Source: Acidobacteriota bacterium
GTDB lineage: Bacteria; Acidobacteriota; Vicinamibacteria; Vicinamibacterales; 2-12-FULL-66-21
Assembly: GCA_003222675.1 (NCBI GenBank)
Contig: QHWT01000092.1
Coordinates: 1-50,403, forward strand
DNA: 50,403 nt
Direction: 5' to 3'
Shown here: positions 9,580-17,845 of the stretch, piece by piece
How positions within the stretch are numbered: the first letter of the stretch is position 1
Layout of the letters: every line of letters starts with the position of its first letter
Notes under the pieces: generated by a model
Seen by the model: the letters and a program-made list of their open reading frames with translations, nothing else
What the model was told of the DNA's origin: nothing
Databases searched by the model: none
Position numbers and translations under genes: made by a program

Positions 9580-9981
9580 GTTCCCAAACTCCCCACCGAA
9601 CGATACCCTGTTCAGGGCGCGGCGCGTGTGGGAGCATGGCGATGTACTCCAGTAGGTGGCCATCGGGGTCGCGGAAGAAGACGGACGCGGCCGGCATCCA
9701 GGCGAGGACCACGGGTTCGTCTGTCGGTTGCCCGTCGAAGTCGAGCCATCTGCGAGGCTCACGCGGAACGCCGTGTGCAGCGTCATTCTTTGGGGGCCCG
9801 CGCCGGAAGCCCACAATCCGAGCATCGCGTTTCCGGCAGGACCGATCCAGAAGAATGCGGCCTCCCGGGCGGACGTGACGTAGGCCAACCGAAGGCCGAC
9901 GACGTCTCGGTAGAACTCGAGGGCGCTGTCGAGATCGGTCACGGTCAGGTGTGTTTCGAAGAGGTCCTGGACGGGAATCAT
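9530..9981 (-). pseudogene. VOC/glyoxalase-family protein broken by internal deletion and frameshift
   Basis: The N-terminal half (MIPVQDLFETHLTVTDLDSA, then LEFYRDVVGLRL) reads in one frame from the ATG at 9981. The C-terminal half (DFDGQPTDEPVVLAWMPAAS, then VFFRDPDGHLLEYIAML) is in another. The junction is near 9745-9755, where frame 1 ends in FRVSLAD and frame 2 resumes at RRWLDFDG. In intact relatives a helix of roughly 15-20 residues separates these parts, so a deletion not divisible by three is the simplest explanation. The two pieces are otherwise well conserved, including the metal-site FRDPDGHLLEY strand. Enzyme class would be glyoxalase or dioxygenase-like. Confidence 0.75.
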
Positions 9982-10001
9982 TGAGGCGGTGTCTCGTTTG
10001 A

Positions 10002-10730
10002 CTATGATGCCTGGAGCGCGCGGGCGAACTCGGTCAGCTCGGCATCGTTCAAGTCGGAGACCGCCCAGAACGACATGCCGTCGCGGATCCAGTGATGAAT
10101 GTGGAATCCTCGAACCAATCGAACGTCGATCGCCGCGAAGGCCCCGTCGCGTTCGGGGGACACGAATACGTTGATCGTGTGCTGCTGTCGCTGATAGACG
10201 AGCGCGGCCACCGGCCGTCCGCCGAGGTAATCCAAGCGGCCACCAACGAGCGGAAAGCCGATCGAGGCGAGGTCGACGACCGGCGGCGAGAAATCGAGCT
10301 TGCCCAGAAACCACGGTTTCACCGTGTGTTGATCTGTGGAGCGGACATCGAACAAATGATCGGCCATCAGCGAGCGCACATGGCCGTTGACCACTTCATT
10401 GACCATCGCATCACCGCGCGTCGCCGTCGATCGCATGAGTGCGATCCCGCCGCCGACCGACACGACGAGCACCGCCGCGGCCGCCCACGTGACGAGACGA
10501 CGGACCGACGTCGAGCGGGTCGTCCGCGCTGACACGCGCGCGCGCAGACGATCCGGGGCCGGATAGTACGGAGCTGATCGGACGAGCCGGCCCAGCGCTT
10601 CGCGCTCGGCGACCCGCCGGCGGCAGGCCGCGCATCCGCTGAGGTGATCGCGGACGGCTGTCGCGCCATCGGGATCGAGCTCGTGATCGACGTAGGCATC
10701 CAGGTCGCGCTCGACGTTTTCGCAGCTCAC
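10002..10730 (-). CDS. Zinc-finger anti-sigma factor (transmembrane)
   Basis: A 242-residue membrane anti-sigma factor. The N-terminal zinc motif is complete: C3, H29, C33 and C36 (HLSGCAAC). A membrane helix spans about 78-99, followed by a periplasmic domain of about 140 residues containing several histidines (for example GFHIHHW). Its ATG overlaps the TGA of the upstream sigma gene by four bases, so the pair is translationally coupled. This is the standard arrangement for ECF control, and it presumably binds that sigma factor. What the periplasmic part senses is not known. Confidence 0.9.
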   Translation of the reverse strand: MSCENVERDLDAYVDHELDPDGATAVRDHLSGCAACRRRVAEREALGRLVRSAPYYPAPDRLRARVSARTTRSTSVRRLVTWAAAAVLVVSVGGGIALMRSTATRGDAMVNEVVNGHVRSLMADHLFDVRSTDQHTVKPWFLGKLDFSPPVVDLASIGFPLVGGRLDYLGGRPVAALVYQRQQHTINVFVSPERDGAFAAIDVRLVRGFHIHHWIRDGMSFWAVSDLNDAELTEFARALQAS

Positions 10731-11248
10731 GGCAGCGTCTCCATCCGCGTTGCCGGCTTCAGCACCGCCAGCAACCGTTCACGTGCGCGCGCCAGCCGCG
10801 ACATCACGGTGCCGATCGGCACGCGCACGACCGCGGCGATCTCCTTGTACGACAAGCCTTCGATCTCGCGCAGCACGATCACTTCGCGAAAATCGACCGG
10901 CAGCTGCTCGAGCGCCGCGCGCACGCGCGCCACGGTGTGCCGCTGCAGCAGCCGTTCTTCCGGATCGAGCGCGTCATCGGGTCGTTGATCTCGTGCACTG
11001 TCCAACGGTGTCGCCTCCGTCAGGCTCGGGCGACGCGAGACCCGGCTGTACCACGTGTTTCGCACGATCGCGAAGAGCCAGGGGCGCGCGTCGTCGTCTC
11101 GAAGTGACGAAAAGAAGCGCATCGCCCGCACGCAGGCATCCTGGACGACGTCTTCCGCATCGGCGTCATTTCTCGTGAGCCACCGCGCGTAGTTGAAGGC
11201 TGCGTCCAAGTGCGGGAGGACAGTCTCTTCAAACAACCGCGGAGGCAT
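10727..11248 (-). CDS. ECF-type RNA polymerase sigma factor, partner of the adjacent anti-sigma factor
   Basis: A 173-residue ECF sigma factor: region 2 (LDAAFNYARWLTRNDADAED with VVQDACVRAM) and region 4 (LPVDFREVIVLREIEGLSYK, then IAAVVRVPIGTVMSRLARAR). The open frame extends 28 codons further, but AAGGAG lies just before the ATG at 11248 and the shorter form fits the family. It is coupled to the anti-sigma gene and divergent from the metallophosphoesterase-cupredoxin gene. ECF-promoter-like sequences lie between the two, suggesting autoregulation and control of the divergent gene. Confidence 0.93.
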   Translation of the reverse strand: MPPRLFEETVLPHLDAAFNYARWLTRNDADAEDVVQDACVRAMRFFSSLRDDDARPWLFAIVRNTWYSRVSRRPSLTEATPLDSARDQRPDDALDPEERLLQRHTVARVRAALEQLPVDFREVIVLREIEGLSYKEIAAVVRVPIGTVMSRLARARERLLAVLKPATRMETLP

Positions 11249-11257
11249 CACTCTCCT

Positions 11258-11317
11258 TAAGACATACCGTGCGGCTGTTTTATTCCCAGGAATAGACCGC
11301 TCGTGCCCGCGGTCTGT
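11258..11317. promoter_or_regulatory. Divergent ECF-like promoter pair
   Basis: The palindrome TATTCC-CA-GGAATA (11281-11294) supplies a GGAATA box on each strand. On the plus strand GGAATA (11289-11294) is followed after 17 bases by GTCTGT (11312). On the minus strand GGAATA (11286-11281) is also followed after 17 bases by GTCTTA (from 11263). These resemble ECF -35/-10 elements (GGAAC and GTC). One caveat: on the minus side the -10 box touches the ribosome binding site, which would give an almost leaderless transcript. Predicted by eye only. Confidence 0.5.
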
Positions 11318-11419
11318 ATGGGCAGCTGGCACTCATAGAGCGGCTGCACCCGCCGATCGTGCCAGACGACGACCGCTGGTTTAGGGCGCGGGCTTCTTGC
11401 GCCCGTGAGGGAGGCACCT

Positions 11420-12628
11420 GTGGCACGAACAAATGACGACAAAGATTTTGGTCGACGACACTTCCTGAAATGCATGGCGTGGGTGGGGACCGGGGCGGTC
11501 TGGACGCTGTCGAGCGGCATCCTGAAGGGATCTCCGCTCGGCCAGTTGTCACCCGCCTCGATGATGTCGCACGGAGATGGCGCGCTCCGCTTCGTCCAGA
11601 TCAGCGACAGCCACATCGGATTCGACAAGCCGGCGAATTCCGACGTCACGGCGACCCTGCGGGCCGCGATCGCGAAGATCAAGGCTGAACCCGAACCGCC
11701 GGCGTTCGTTCTGCATACCGGCGATCTGACGCATCTCTCAAGGCCGGCGGAATTCGACACGCTTCAACAGGTGCTATCGGAGCTGTCGGTACCGGTCTTC
11801 TACGTTCCGGGCGAGCACGATGTGCTCGAAGACGATGGACAGAGTTACTTGCAGCGATTCGGCAAAGGGACGCTCGGCGCGGGGTGGCAGAGCTTCGATC
11901 GCGGCGCCGTGCACTTCATCGGGCTCGTCAACGTCGTGAACCTCAAAGCGGGCGGGCTCGGTACCCTCGGCAACGAACAGCTCGAATGGCTGGAAAAAGA
12001 CGTGAAGCGGCTCACGAGCAGCACGCCCATCGTCGTCTTCGCCCACATTCCGCTGTGGTCCATCTATCCCGACTGGGGATGGGGCACCGACGACAGCGAA
12101 CAGGCCTTGTCGTATCTGAAGCGGTTTGGTTCCGTGTCGGTGCTCAACGGTCACATTCATCAAGTGATGCAGAAGGTCGAAGGCCACGTCACGTTTCACA
12201 CGGCCATGTCGACCGCGTTTCCGCAGCCGGCGCCTGGTACCGCGCCGTCGCCCGGTCCGATGAAACTCGCCGACGACCGGCTGCGCAAAGTGCTCGGGCT
12301 CTCCCGCATGTCGTTTCACGACGTGAATCATCCGATCGCGATCACTGACCTGCCGCTCGAAGCTGAGATGCCAACCGCCGGCGCGCACGACGTCGTCGTC
12401 GACAATTTCAGCTTCGCGCCGGCAATGGCCTCGGTGCCGGTCGGCACGGTGATTACTTGGACGAACCGCGACGACGTGCCGCACACCATTGTCAGCACTG
12501 AGCAGAAGTTCAAGTCGCCGGTGCTCGATACCGACGGGCAGTTCGCGCATCGATTCGACGCGCCCGGAACCTACAAGTACTTCTGCTCGATTCACCCAAA
12601 AATGACCGGTCAGGTCGTGGTGGGTTGA
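11420..12628 (+). CDS. Tat-exported metallophosphoesterase fused to a C-terminal cupredoxin domain
   Basis: A 402-residue exported fusion. RR at 12-13 (GRRHFLKC) with a hydrophobic stretch indicates Tat export. Residues 55-260 are a calcineurin-type phosphoesterase with D63/H65 (SDSH), G101-D102 with LTH, G-E-H-D (131-134), H209 and GHIH (244-247). The usual GNHD asparagine is glutamate. Residues 320-402 are a plastocyanin-like domain with blue-copper ligands H355, C389, H392 and M395 (YFCSIHPKM). I chose the GTG at 11420 because GGGAGG precedes it. It is divergent from the sigma/anti-sigma operon and followed by a second cupredoxin. Substrate and electron partner are unknown. Confidence 0.9.
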   Translation: MARTNDDKDFGRRHFLKCMAWVGTGAVWTLSSGILKGSPLGQLSPASMMSHGDGALRFVQISDSHIGFDKPANSDVTATLRAAIAKIKAEPEPPAFVLHTGDLTHLSRPAEFDTLQQVLSELSVPVFYVPGEHDVLEDDGQSYLQRFGKGTLGAGWQSFDRGAVHFIGLVNVVNLKAGGLGTLGNEQLEWLEKDVKRLTSSTPIVVFAHIPLWSIYPDWGWGTDDSEQALSYLKRFGSVSVLNGHIHQVMQKVEGHVTFHTAMSTAFPQPAPGTAPSPGPMKLADDRLRKVLGLSRMSFHDVNHPIAITDLPLEAEMPTAGAHDVVVDNFSFAPAMASVPVGTVITWTNRDDVPHTIVSTEQKFKSPVLDTDGQFAHRFDAPGTYKYFCSIHPKMTGQVVVG

Positions 12629-12658
12629 GGCACTGCTGACCACGAAAGGATCAATGCC

Positions 12659-13033
12659 ATGTCCAGGTTTCTGACTGCCGCCGCTCTGGCGGCCATCGGC
12701 CTCAGTGTCGCCGCCTGCGGCGGCTACGGGAGCTCGTCGCGGACGCCGAGCGGCCCGTCGGCGCCACCGCCCCGCGCAATCGCGATAAACGTCATCGGCA
12801 TCAATGGTGCCCAGTCCTTCTCTCCGAATCCAGCGACGGTATCGGCTGGCCAGACCGTGGTGTGGCATAACATCGACACAACCACACACCGGGTGGTACT
12901 CAACGACGGCGAACTCGATACCGGCAACATCGCGCCAGGAGCGTTCAGTGCGGCGATGACGCTGGTTGCGCCGGGCCCGTACCACTGCTCGATTCATCCT
13001 CCGATGGTTGGCAGCATTGCCGGCGGTCAGTGA
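12659..13033 (+). CDS. Cupredoxin-domain lipoprotein
   Basis: A 124-residue lipoprotein: signal with lipobox LSVAAC (C20 lipidated), a Ser/Pro linker, then a plastocyanin/amicyanin-type domain. Copper ligands are H77 (TTTHR), C110, H113 and M116 (YHCSIHPPM), the same spacing as in the upstream fusion protein. It should bind a type 1 copper ion outside the inner membrane and carry electrons or buffer copper. It follows the fusion gene by 30 bases, with AAAGG before the ATG, so co-transcription is likely. Confidence 0.9.
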   Translation: MSRFLTAAALAAIGLSVAACGGYGSSSRTPSGPSAPPPRAIAINVIGINGAQSFSPNPATVSAGQTVVWHNIDTTTHRVVLNDGELDTGNIAPGAFSAAMTLVAPGPYHCSIHPPMVGSIAGGQ

Positions 13034-13419
13034 GTGCACATGCGATGTGTCGCCTCCTGCTTCGAGAGTCCGTGTGGCGATCGCGAACCAGTGTGCGAAA
13101 AGGATCTTCCGACGTGCGTCCGCGATGCACTAGCAGCGGCCCGCGCCTCGCGGCCGACAAGCGACCTGATGTGCATTTCGTTTCACACACAGGACAGCGG
13201 CCGCGAGATCGCGCGGATGGGACCGGCACCGGAGTTCGTGAACGCGCGCGGAGCCGGCGATACATGTTCGCGCTTGCGGCCGAAGGAGGTGCTCATTTTG
13301 TCGGTGGCCGTCACGGAGACAACCGTCGACACTGTCCAGACGGTCACTCGCGTACTGGTTGTTCGCATGCGACCACGACCGGGCGACTGACCGCCACCCG
13401 CCCGTTCAGCGTCCGCCTC
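13034..13419. other. Region with an unassigned plus-strand open frame
   Basis: An ATG at 13040 opens 116 codons to 13390 with several early cysteines (RCVASCFESPCGDREPVCEK). No ribosome binding site or family is recognisable, and it abuts the regulator remnant, so it may be a chance frame. No other feature is visible. Confidence 0.25.
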
Positions 13420-13763
13420 AGGATCAGCGAGCCAGAGGCGCAGCGTCTGCACGTCAGCATCGCGGCCGAGAAGGACAGTAAGGACCAGGGGCAGCGGGAC
13501 GCCGCTCAGTTCATCGACCGGCGTGTTCTGCGCCGGCGGCCCCGCGCACGCACGGAGCACGTCACGGGTCGGACCGGTCAAATCAACTGCCGCGGAGAGT
13601 GCCCGCGCGGTCTCGACGTGCGGCCGCCGTCGTTCCCCGCGCTCGAGCGCGCTGACAGCATGGACCGACAGGCCGGCAATCGTCGCGAGCTCCTCCTGCG
13701 TGAAGCCTGCGGCTTCAGAGTGCCTTAAGGCGCGCCAAATGACCGTGGAGCGCCCGCTTTCAT
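13420..13763 (-). pseudogene. 5' remnant of an XRE/ATPase regulator, copy of the gene at 17945
   Basis: The minus strand starts MKAGAPRSFGA at 13763, matching MKPGPAASFGA of the intact regulator. It then shifts frame near 13725-13735 and continues with TQEELATIAGLSVHAVSALE, GERRRPHVET and VDELSGVPLPLVLTVLLGRD, ending at LADPE. The intact gene reads on into its P-loop; here homology stops at about 13420. About 115 N-terminal codons survive, including the complete helix-turn-helix apart from the shift. The ATPase and TPR parts are lost. Confidence 0.85.
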
Positions 13764-13863
13764 GGTTGTTTCCAACTTACCGCTGCGGACGTACGGGCGT
13801 CGTACGAGTTCTGTGCGACTGCTGTGGGTGGTCGCCAGTTCGCCCCCGCTGCACACTGGCCGC

Positions 13864-13990
13864 ATGGCAAGTGATGCAGCCAGAACCGCGTTGATCACGG
13901 GCGCCGATCGGTTCATTAGCAGAGCTTTGGGTCCTCATGTCTGCGCGGTGCGCTAGACAGCGATCTGAAGCCGTCCGCATTTAGCGAGGA
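13864..13990 (+). pseudogene. 5' remnant of an SDR/epimerase gene, copy of the gene at 17063-17845
   Basis: MASDAARTALITGADRF aligns with the start MATDRQATFVTGADGF of the intact gene. The frame stops at 13956, and nucleotide similarity fades by about 13990 (shared CCGTCCGC block). The ~100-base spacer between this remnant and the regulator remnant also resembles the spacer between the intact divergent genes. The whole control region was therefore duplicated, in inverted orientation. Confidence 0.75.
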
Positions 13991-14135
13991 CGCACCTTCG
14001 AGAACAGGAGGCAGACGCGGTACTGGTCTCAACCGCGTGGACGAGACGAGAGGTCTGAAAGTAAACGGTAGAAGCGTCTGCGATTTCCGCAGCGTAGCCG
14101 TCAGGCTCCCATTTCACATGCAGGAAGGCAATCAT

Positions 14136-14762
14136 ATGAAGAACTGCAACGCAAACGACCGACAGATCACCAGGAAAATCCCGCTCATCGCGGGCGTTAC
14201 CGCGCTTGGCATGGCGTTCATGTTCGCGCTGCCGCAGGCGGCTTACCCTCAGAGCATCACCCCGCCACCGGTGCCCGCGAACCTCGAAGTGCCGGCGGGA
14301 AACGAAGCCTTCCTTCTCGGTCGGGGCGTCGGCACACAGAACTACGTCTGCGTCCCTTCACCGTCGATCGGACACGGCAACTGGACATTGTTCACGCCGC
14401 AGGCCACGTTGTTCAGCGATCAGAGAGAGCAACTCACCACCCACTTCTTCAGCCCCAACCCTGACGAGGGGGGCATCGTACGTGCGACGTGGGAGGACTC
14501 CGGGGATACGAGCACGGTCCGGGCGCGGGCGATCGGCACCGCCTCGGTGTCGCCGAACGCGATTGCCTGGGTTCTCTTGCAGGTGGTTGGAGCCCAGGAC
14601 GGACCAACGGGCGGCAACTCGCTCTCCGGAACGACATTCATCCAGCGGTTGAACACCGTCGGAGGCCTGGCACCTGCGACCGGCTGTGACCTGCCGACGG
14701 ACATCGGGCATGAGAGGTTCGTGCCCTACACGGCTGATTACTTCTTCTTCAAGAAGCAGTAA
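14136..14762 (+). CDS. DUF3455 family secreted protein
   Basis: A 208-residue protein with an N-terminal signal segment (about 14-36, cleavage near AAYPQS). The DUF3455 pattern follows: PPPVPANLEVPAGNEAFLLG, GVGTQNYVC, W-x-L-FTPQATLFSD, a second half with IQRLNTVGG and GCD, and a terminal VPYTADYFFFK. AGGAAGG lies about eight bases before this ATG, so I prefer it to earlier in-frame starts. The family occurs in soil bacteria and fungi; its function is unknown. Two cysteines (YVC and GCD) could form a disulfide outside the cell membrane. Confidence 0.88.
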   Translation: MKNCNANDRQITRKIPLIAGVTALGMAFMFALPQAAYPQSITPPPVPANLEVPAGNEAFLLGRGVGTQNYVCVPSPSIGHGNWTLFTPQATLFSDQREQLTTHFFSPNPDEGGIVRATWEDSGDTSTVRARAIGTASVSPNAIAWVLLQVVGAQDGPTGGNSLSGTTFIQRLNTVGGLAPATGCDLPTDIGHERFVPYTADYFFFKKQ

Positions 14763-14816
14763 CAACCGTTGAAGCAGTGCGCCTCGAATGAGGCCATCTG
14801 CGCGACAGACGCGAGG

Positions 14817-14856
14817 GTGGCGGCCGTGAGTTCATGAGCATCATTCGCGCCGCCAC
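14817..14856 (+). terminator. Possible hairpin after the DUF3455 gene
   Basis: GTGGCGGC (14817-14824) is complementary to GCCGCCAC (14849-14856) across a 24-base loop. No T-run follows, so function as a terminator is doubtful. Confidence 0.2.
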
Positions 14857-14919
14857 TCACACGCAAGGCCGCACCGATCGGGCATCAAATCACATTCTGA
14901 AAGGCAACGGTACAAGACG

Positions 14920-15444
14920 ATGATAAAGAAAGCAGCAGTGGTTCTATTCGCCCTGGGGATTGTCGGTCACGTCAGCGCCCAGGGGAACGACTCTCTCGCG
15001 AGATTCGCAGGCGGTATTGGCGTGATTCCGGTGTCGACCGTCTCCGGGCCAGTGAACCCGGATGGATCATTCCCGAACGCAAAGCTCAACATCGTCAGGG
15101 GCGTCTTCCCTGGCGCCGGGCCGTGGAGAATCGCCGATCTCCGAGCCGAGATCGACACCACCGGCCATATCAAGGTCAGAGGGCGCGGCTTGCTCCTGGC
15201 CAGCAGCAACAGCATCGGCCAGAACGCAAATCAAAGCGTCTTCGCGACTTTGATCTGTGAAACCGCGGCTCCTTTCGTCGAGCACAACACCGCCTTCAAA
15301 GTTCCCCTGGAACCCAACGGCGATTTTCGTATCGATGACACGCTGAATCCCGTGCCATCGGGCTGCCCCAGCCCGGTGCTGCTGATTCGCAACGGCGGCG
15401 GCGTGTGGTTCGCGGCCGGAATTCCGAAGCTCGGAGACAACTAG
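14920..15444 (+). CDS. Small secreted protein of unknown function
   Basis: A 174-residue protein with a clean signal peptide (MIKKAAVVLFALGIVGHVSA, cut before QGN). The mature part is beta-rich with glycine-containing turns (GGIGVIPVSTVSGPVNPDG) and two or three cysteines (ICETA, GCPSP). It resembles other short secreted proteins I cannot name. It follows the DUF3455 gene by about 160 bases in the same direction; both may be exported surface proteins. No strong ribosome binding site is seen. Confidence 0.7.
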   Translation: MIKKAAVVLFALGIVGHVSAQGNDSLARFAGGIGVIPVSTVSGPVNPDGSFPNAKLNIVRGVFPGAGPWRIADLRAEIDTTGHIKVRGRGLLLASSNSIGQNANQSVFATLICETAAPFVEHNTAFKVPLEPNGDFRIDDTLNPVPSGCPSPVLLIRNGGGVWFAAGIPKLGDN

Positions 15445-15455
15445 AAACGTGCGTT

Positions 15456-15491
15456 GCCTCGCCGCGTCAAAGCACGGCGCGACAGCGAGGC
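15456..15491 (+). terminator. Possible stem-loop downstream of the secreted protein gene
   Basis: GCCTCGC (15456-15462) pairs with GCGAGGC (15485-15491), with further GC-rich pairing inside. It sits 12 bases after the stop codon, a sensible place for a terminator, but no T-tract follows. Confidence 0.3.
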
Positions 15492-15734
15492 GTACGATGT
15501 TGCCGGGGAGCCGCACGGGGCAATTGAGGAATGAAGTCGTGCGGCTTCCCGCATGAGGTGCTGCAGCGCCCTCGCGCGACGGGGACTTGGCGGCGCATCG
15601 TCGTGCGGTTGAAAGAAGGGCTCTTCGGCGATTTGAGTACAGCCCTCAGTTGCATCACCATCGGCTTAATCGCATGCGATCGGGCGCGACTCGACGATTG
15701 CACGCATTCGAGCGGGTGGCTCCGTTATTCGCCT

Positions 15735-16406
15735 TCAAACGGCAATGACGACTTTACCTCGCGCGTGTCCTTGCTCAAGATACCGGACAGCCTCAGGCAC
15801 GTCGCTCATCCGAGAGCCGTTGTCGATAACGGGTGCGACGGTTCCAGTCGCCACTAGCTCGGGAATGATCGTCAACCCCCCTTACTCCGTCTCGGCATCA
15901 ACAAACCCAGCTGTTGGCTCACGAAACTCGATCAAACAAGTGCCGTGGATCACACGGGCCACCACACCGATCATCCACCGACCGCTCGGTCCTCCGACGA
16001 TAACGTATGCCCCCTCGGATTTAAGACGCGCCTGAATGCTGACAACGAATGGTTCCCAACACAATCGAGAATCACGTCGTAACACCGTCCGCTCTTAGTG
16101 AAATCCTCTTGTGTGTAATCAATGACGTGATCTGCGCTGATCGATCGGACCCATGTCCACATTCCTTGTACTGCACACCACGGTCACGTCAGCGCGGAAG
16201 GATTTGGCGATCTGCACTGCGAACGTACCCACGCCTCCCGCCGCACCGTTAATCAACACCGTCCGGCCTGCTTGGAGGTGTCCCTTATCGCGAAGACCTT
16301 GCCATGCAGTCATTGCCGCCACATTCACGGCGGCCGCTTGCTCAAACGTCACGTTCTCTGGCTTCATGAACCAATGTCGACGCGGACGTACACGCATCCC
16401 TTTCAT
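15735..16406 (-). pseudogene. Decayed NAD(P)-dependent alcohol dehydrogenase/quinone oxidoreductase (MDR family)
   Basis: Successive minus-strand segments in different frames spell an MDR enzyme. They are LQAGRTVLINGAAGGVGTFA (Rossmann GxGxxG), then ADHVIDYTQEDFTKSGRCYD with VILDCVG, then AYVIVGGPSGRWMIG, then TIIPELVATGTVAPVID with VPEAVRYLEQGHARGKVV. At least two frameshifts separate them, and the N-terminal catalytic third is missing upstream of 16406. The order is correct, so this is one gene in decay rather than scattered pieces. Confidence 0.85.
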
Positions 16407-16473
16407 ATCTGCGACTGGAATGTCTCGACGCTGCTATCGCCTACATGCCTTGCGTTCATATGGTCCACGCGGT

Positions 16474-17070
16474 TCACGGGACCGCGTCTGCCTCCTGTTC
16501 TCGAGGATGTGTCCTCTTTTGAATGCCGGACTGTTTCAGCTGGTTGTCCAAGGCATCGCGGAATGCCTGACGGCCGCGCGATAGGCTGGACATGACCGTT
16601 CCAATGGGAACGTCCATCACGCCGGCCAGCTCTCGGTACGACAAGCCGTCCAGCTCCCGGAGCACGAGCAGTTCGCGAAAGCGCTCCGGCACGTGGCTGA
16701 TCGCTTGCTGGATCAACGTGACGTCATCGGTTCGAAGCAATAAGGTTTCAGGATCGGACGCTGGTCGAGCGCCGCTGTGTTGCTGTTCATCGAACGGGTC
16801 GGTCAATGCTTCGAAGCGGTTGGCGCGCCAGCTCCAACAGGTGTTGCGAACGATTCTGAGGAACCAGGCGCGACTATTTCCGCCTGTAAATGTCCGAAAG
16901 TATCGAAGGGCCCGCAGCGACGCCTCCTGCACAACATCGTCCGCGTCGTGCTCATTCCGCATCAGCCAGCGCGCCAGCCGCGAGGCTGCGGCGAGATGGG
17001 GAAGGACGAGTTCGTCAAAACTCTCACCGGTCGCATGTATCGTGGCGAGTCGGAAAGGTCGGTTATTCAT
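16474..17070 (-). CDS. ECF-type RNA polymerase sigma factor
   Basis: A 198-residue ECF sigma factor: region 2 (LAAASRLARWLMRNEHDADD with VVQEASLRAL) and region 4 (VPERFRELLVLRELDGLSYR, then LAGVMDVPIGTVMSSLSRGR). Its start ATGAATAA overlaps the SDR gene's last codons and TAA, with GGAG just upstream, so the two are translationally coupled. No anti-sigma gene is adjacent. The C-terminal tail is rich in charged residues. Confidence 0.9.
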   Translation of the reverse strand: MNNRPFRLATIHATGESFDELVLPHLAAASRLARWLMRNEHDADDVVQEASLRALRYFRTFTGGNSRAWFLRIVRNTCWSWRANRFEALTDPFDEQQHSGARPASDPETLLLRTDDVTLIQQAISHVPERFRELLVLRELDGLSYRELAGVMDVPIGTVMSSLSRGRQAFRDALDNQLKQSGIQKRTHPREQEADAVP

Positions 17071-17845
17071 TGAGTGCTCCGAGGACTTGTTGGAGTCCCT
17101 GCTCGAGCGTGGGATAGCGATACCGGAACCCGATCCCACGCAGTCGGAGGTTCGAGAACACGGCGTCCGTCTGGAGGGAGTCGGCCAGGACCGGACCAAC
17201 GACGAATCGAGCCGTCGCCGCGGGCACTCGCCACACGCGCAGAGGACGGTTCGCGAGACGTGCAAACGTTCCCGCGGCGATGACCGGCTCGATGACGCGT
17301 TCGCGAAGCCATGAGCCGTTGCCGTAGACCCACCCGGAGAACGCGGTCACGATCGGCAGTCCCGCGATCACATAGCCATCGAGACGATCGAGCACGGGCG
17401 TGAAACAGCGTCCCCAGGCGGACGACCGAGGCGGTGCGTCTTCTGTGATTGGATGAGGCCCCGTCGCGCCGTAGCAGCCCGTGTCCGCGACGTGTACAAT
17501 CCGCTTCGTCGCGCCGTCCGCCACCGCGTCCACCAGGTGCGCATCCATCAACACGAGCCTCCGTGCAATGGATCTGGCGCGTCTCCGAGTCACGCGCGAT
17601 ACGCATGCTGCGTGCGGCGGAAGATGGAAGATCCAGTCAGCCGCCGCTTCGTCCTGCCACTGACCGGGCTCGAGCAGGTCGCCCATGACGGGTACTGCTC
17701 CGGCCCGACGCAGGCGGTAGGCTGCCTCCGCGGACGGTGTGAGACCGAACACCTGATGGCCCCGGGCCACGAAGACCTTGATCAACTCAGTGCCGACGAA
17801 CCCGTCGGCGCCCGTAACAAACGTGGCCTGTCGGTCGGTTGCCAT
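17063..17845 (-). CDS. NAD(P)-binding SDR/epimerase-family protein
   Basis: A 260-residue extended or atypical short-chain dehydrogenase. The dinucleotide fold starts with VTGADGFVGTEL (10-21). Mid-protein motifs (RIVHVADTGCYG, FSGWVYGNG) resemble nucleoside-sugar epimerases, and the C-terminus (RLRGIGFRYRYPTLEQGLQQ) is typical of this group. The standard YxxxK pair is not obvious, so catalysis is uncertain. I chose MATDRQ as start, leaving only 99 bases to the divergent regulator; no Shine-Dalgarno is visible. It is coupled to the downstream sigma gene. The regulator at 17945 probably controls it. Confidence 0.8.
   Translation of the reverse strand: MATDRQATFVTGADGFVGTELIKVFVARGHQVFGLTPSAEAAYRLRRAGAVPVMGDLLEPGQWQDEAAADWIFHLPPHAACVSRVTRRRARSIARRLVLMDAHLVDAVADGATKRIVHVADTGCYGATGPHPITEDAPPRSSAWGRCFTPVLDRLDGYVIAGLPIVTAFSGWVYGNGSWLRERVIEPVIAAGTFARLANRPLRVWRVPAATARFVVGPVLADSLQTDAVFSNLRLRGIGFRYRYPTLEQGLQQVLGALNE

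Noticed and set aside
11774-13039. A 421-codon minus-strand frame
   Set aside because: Antisense to two well-supported copper-protein genes.
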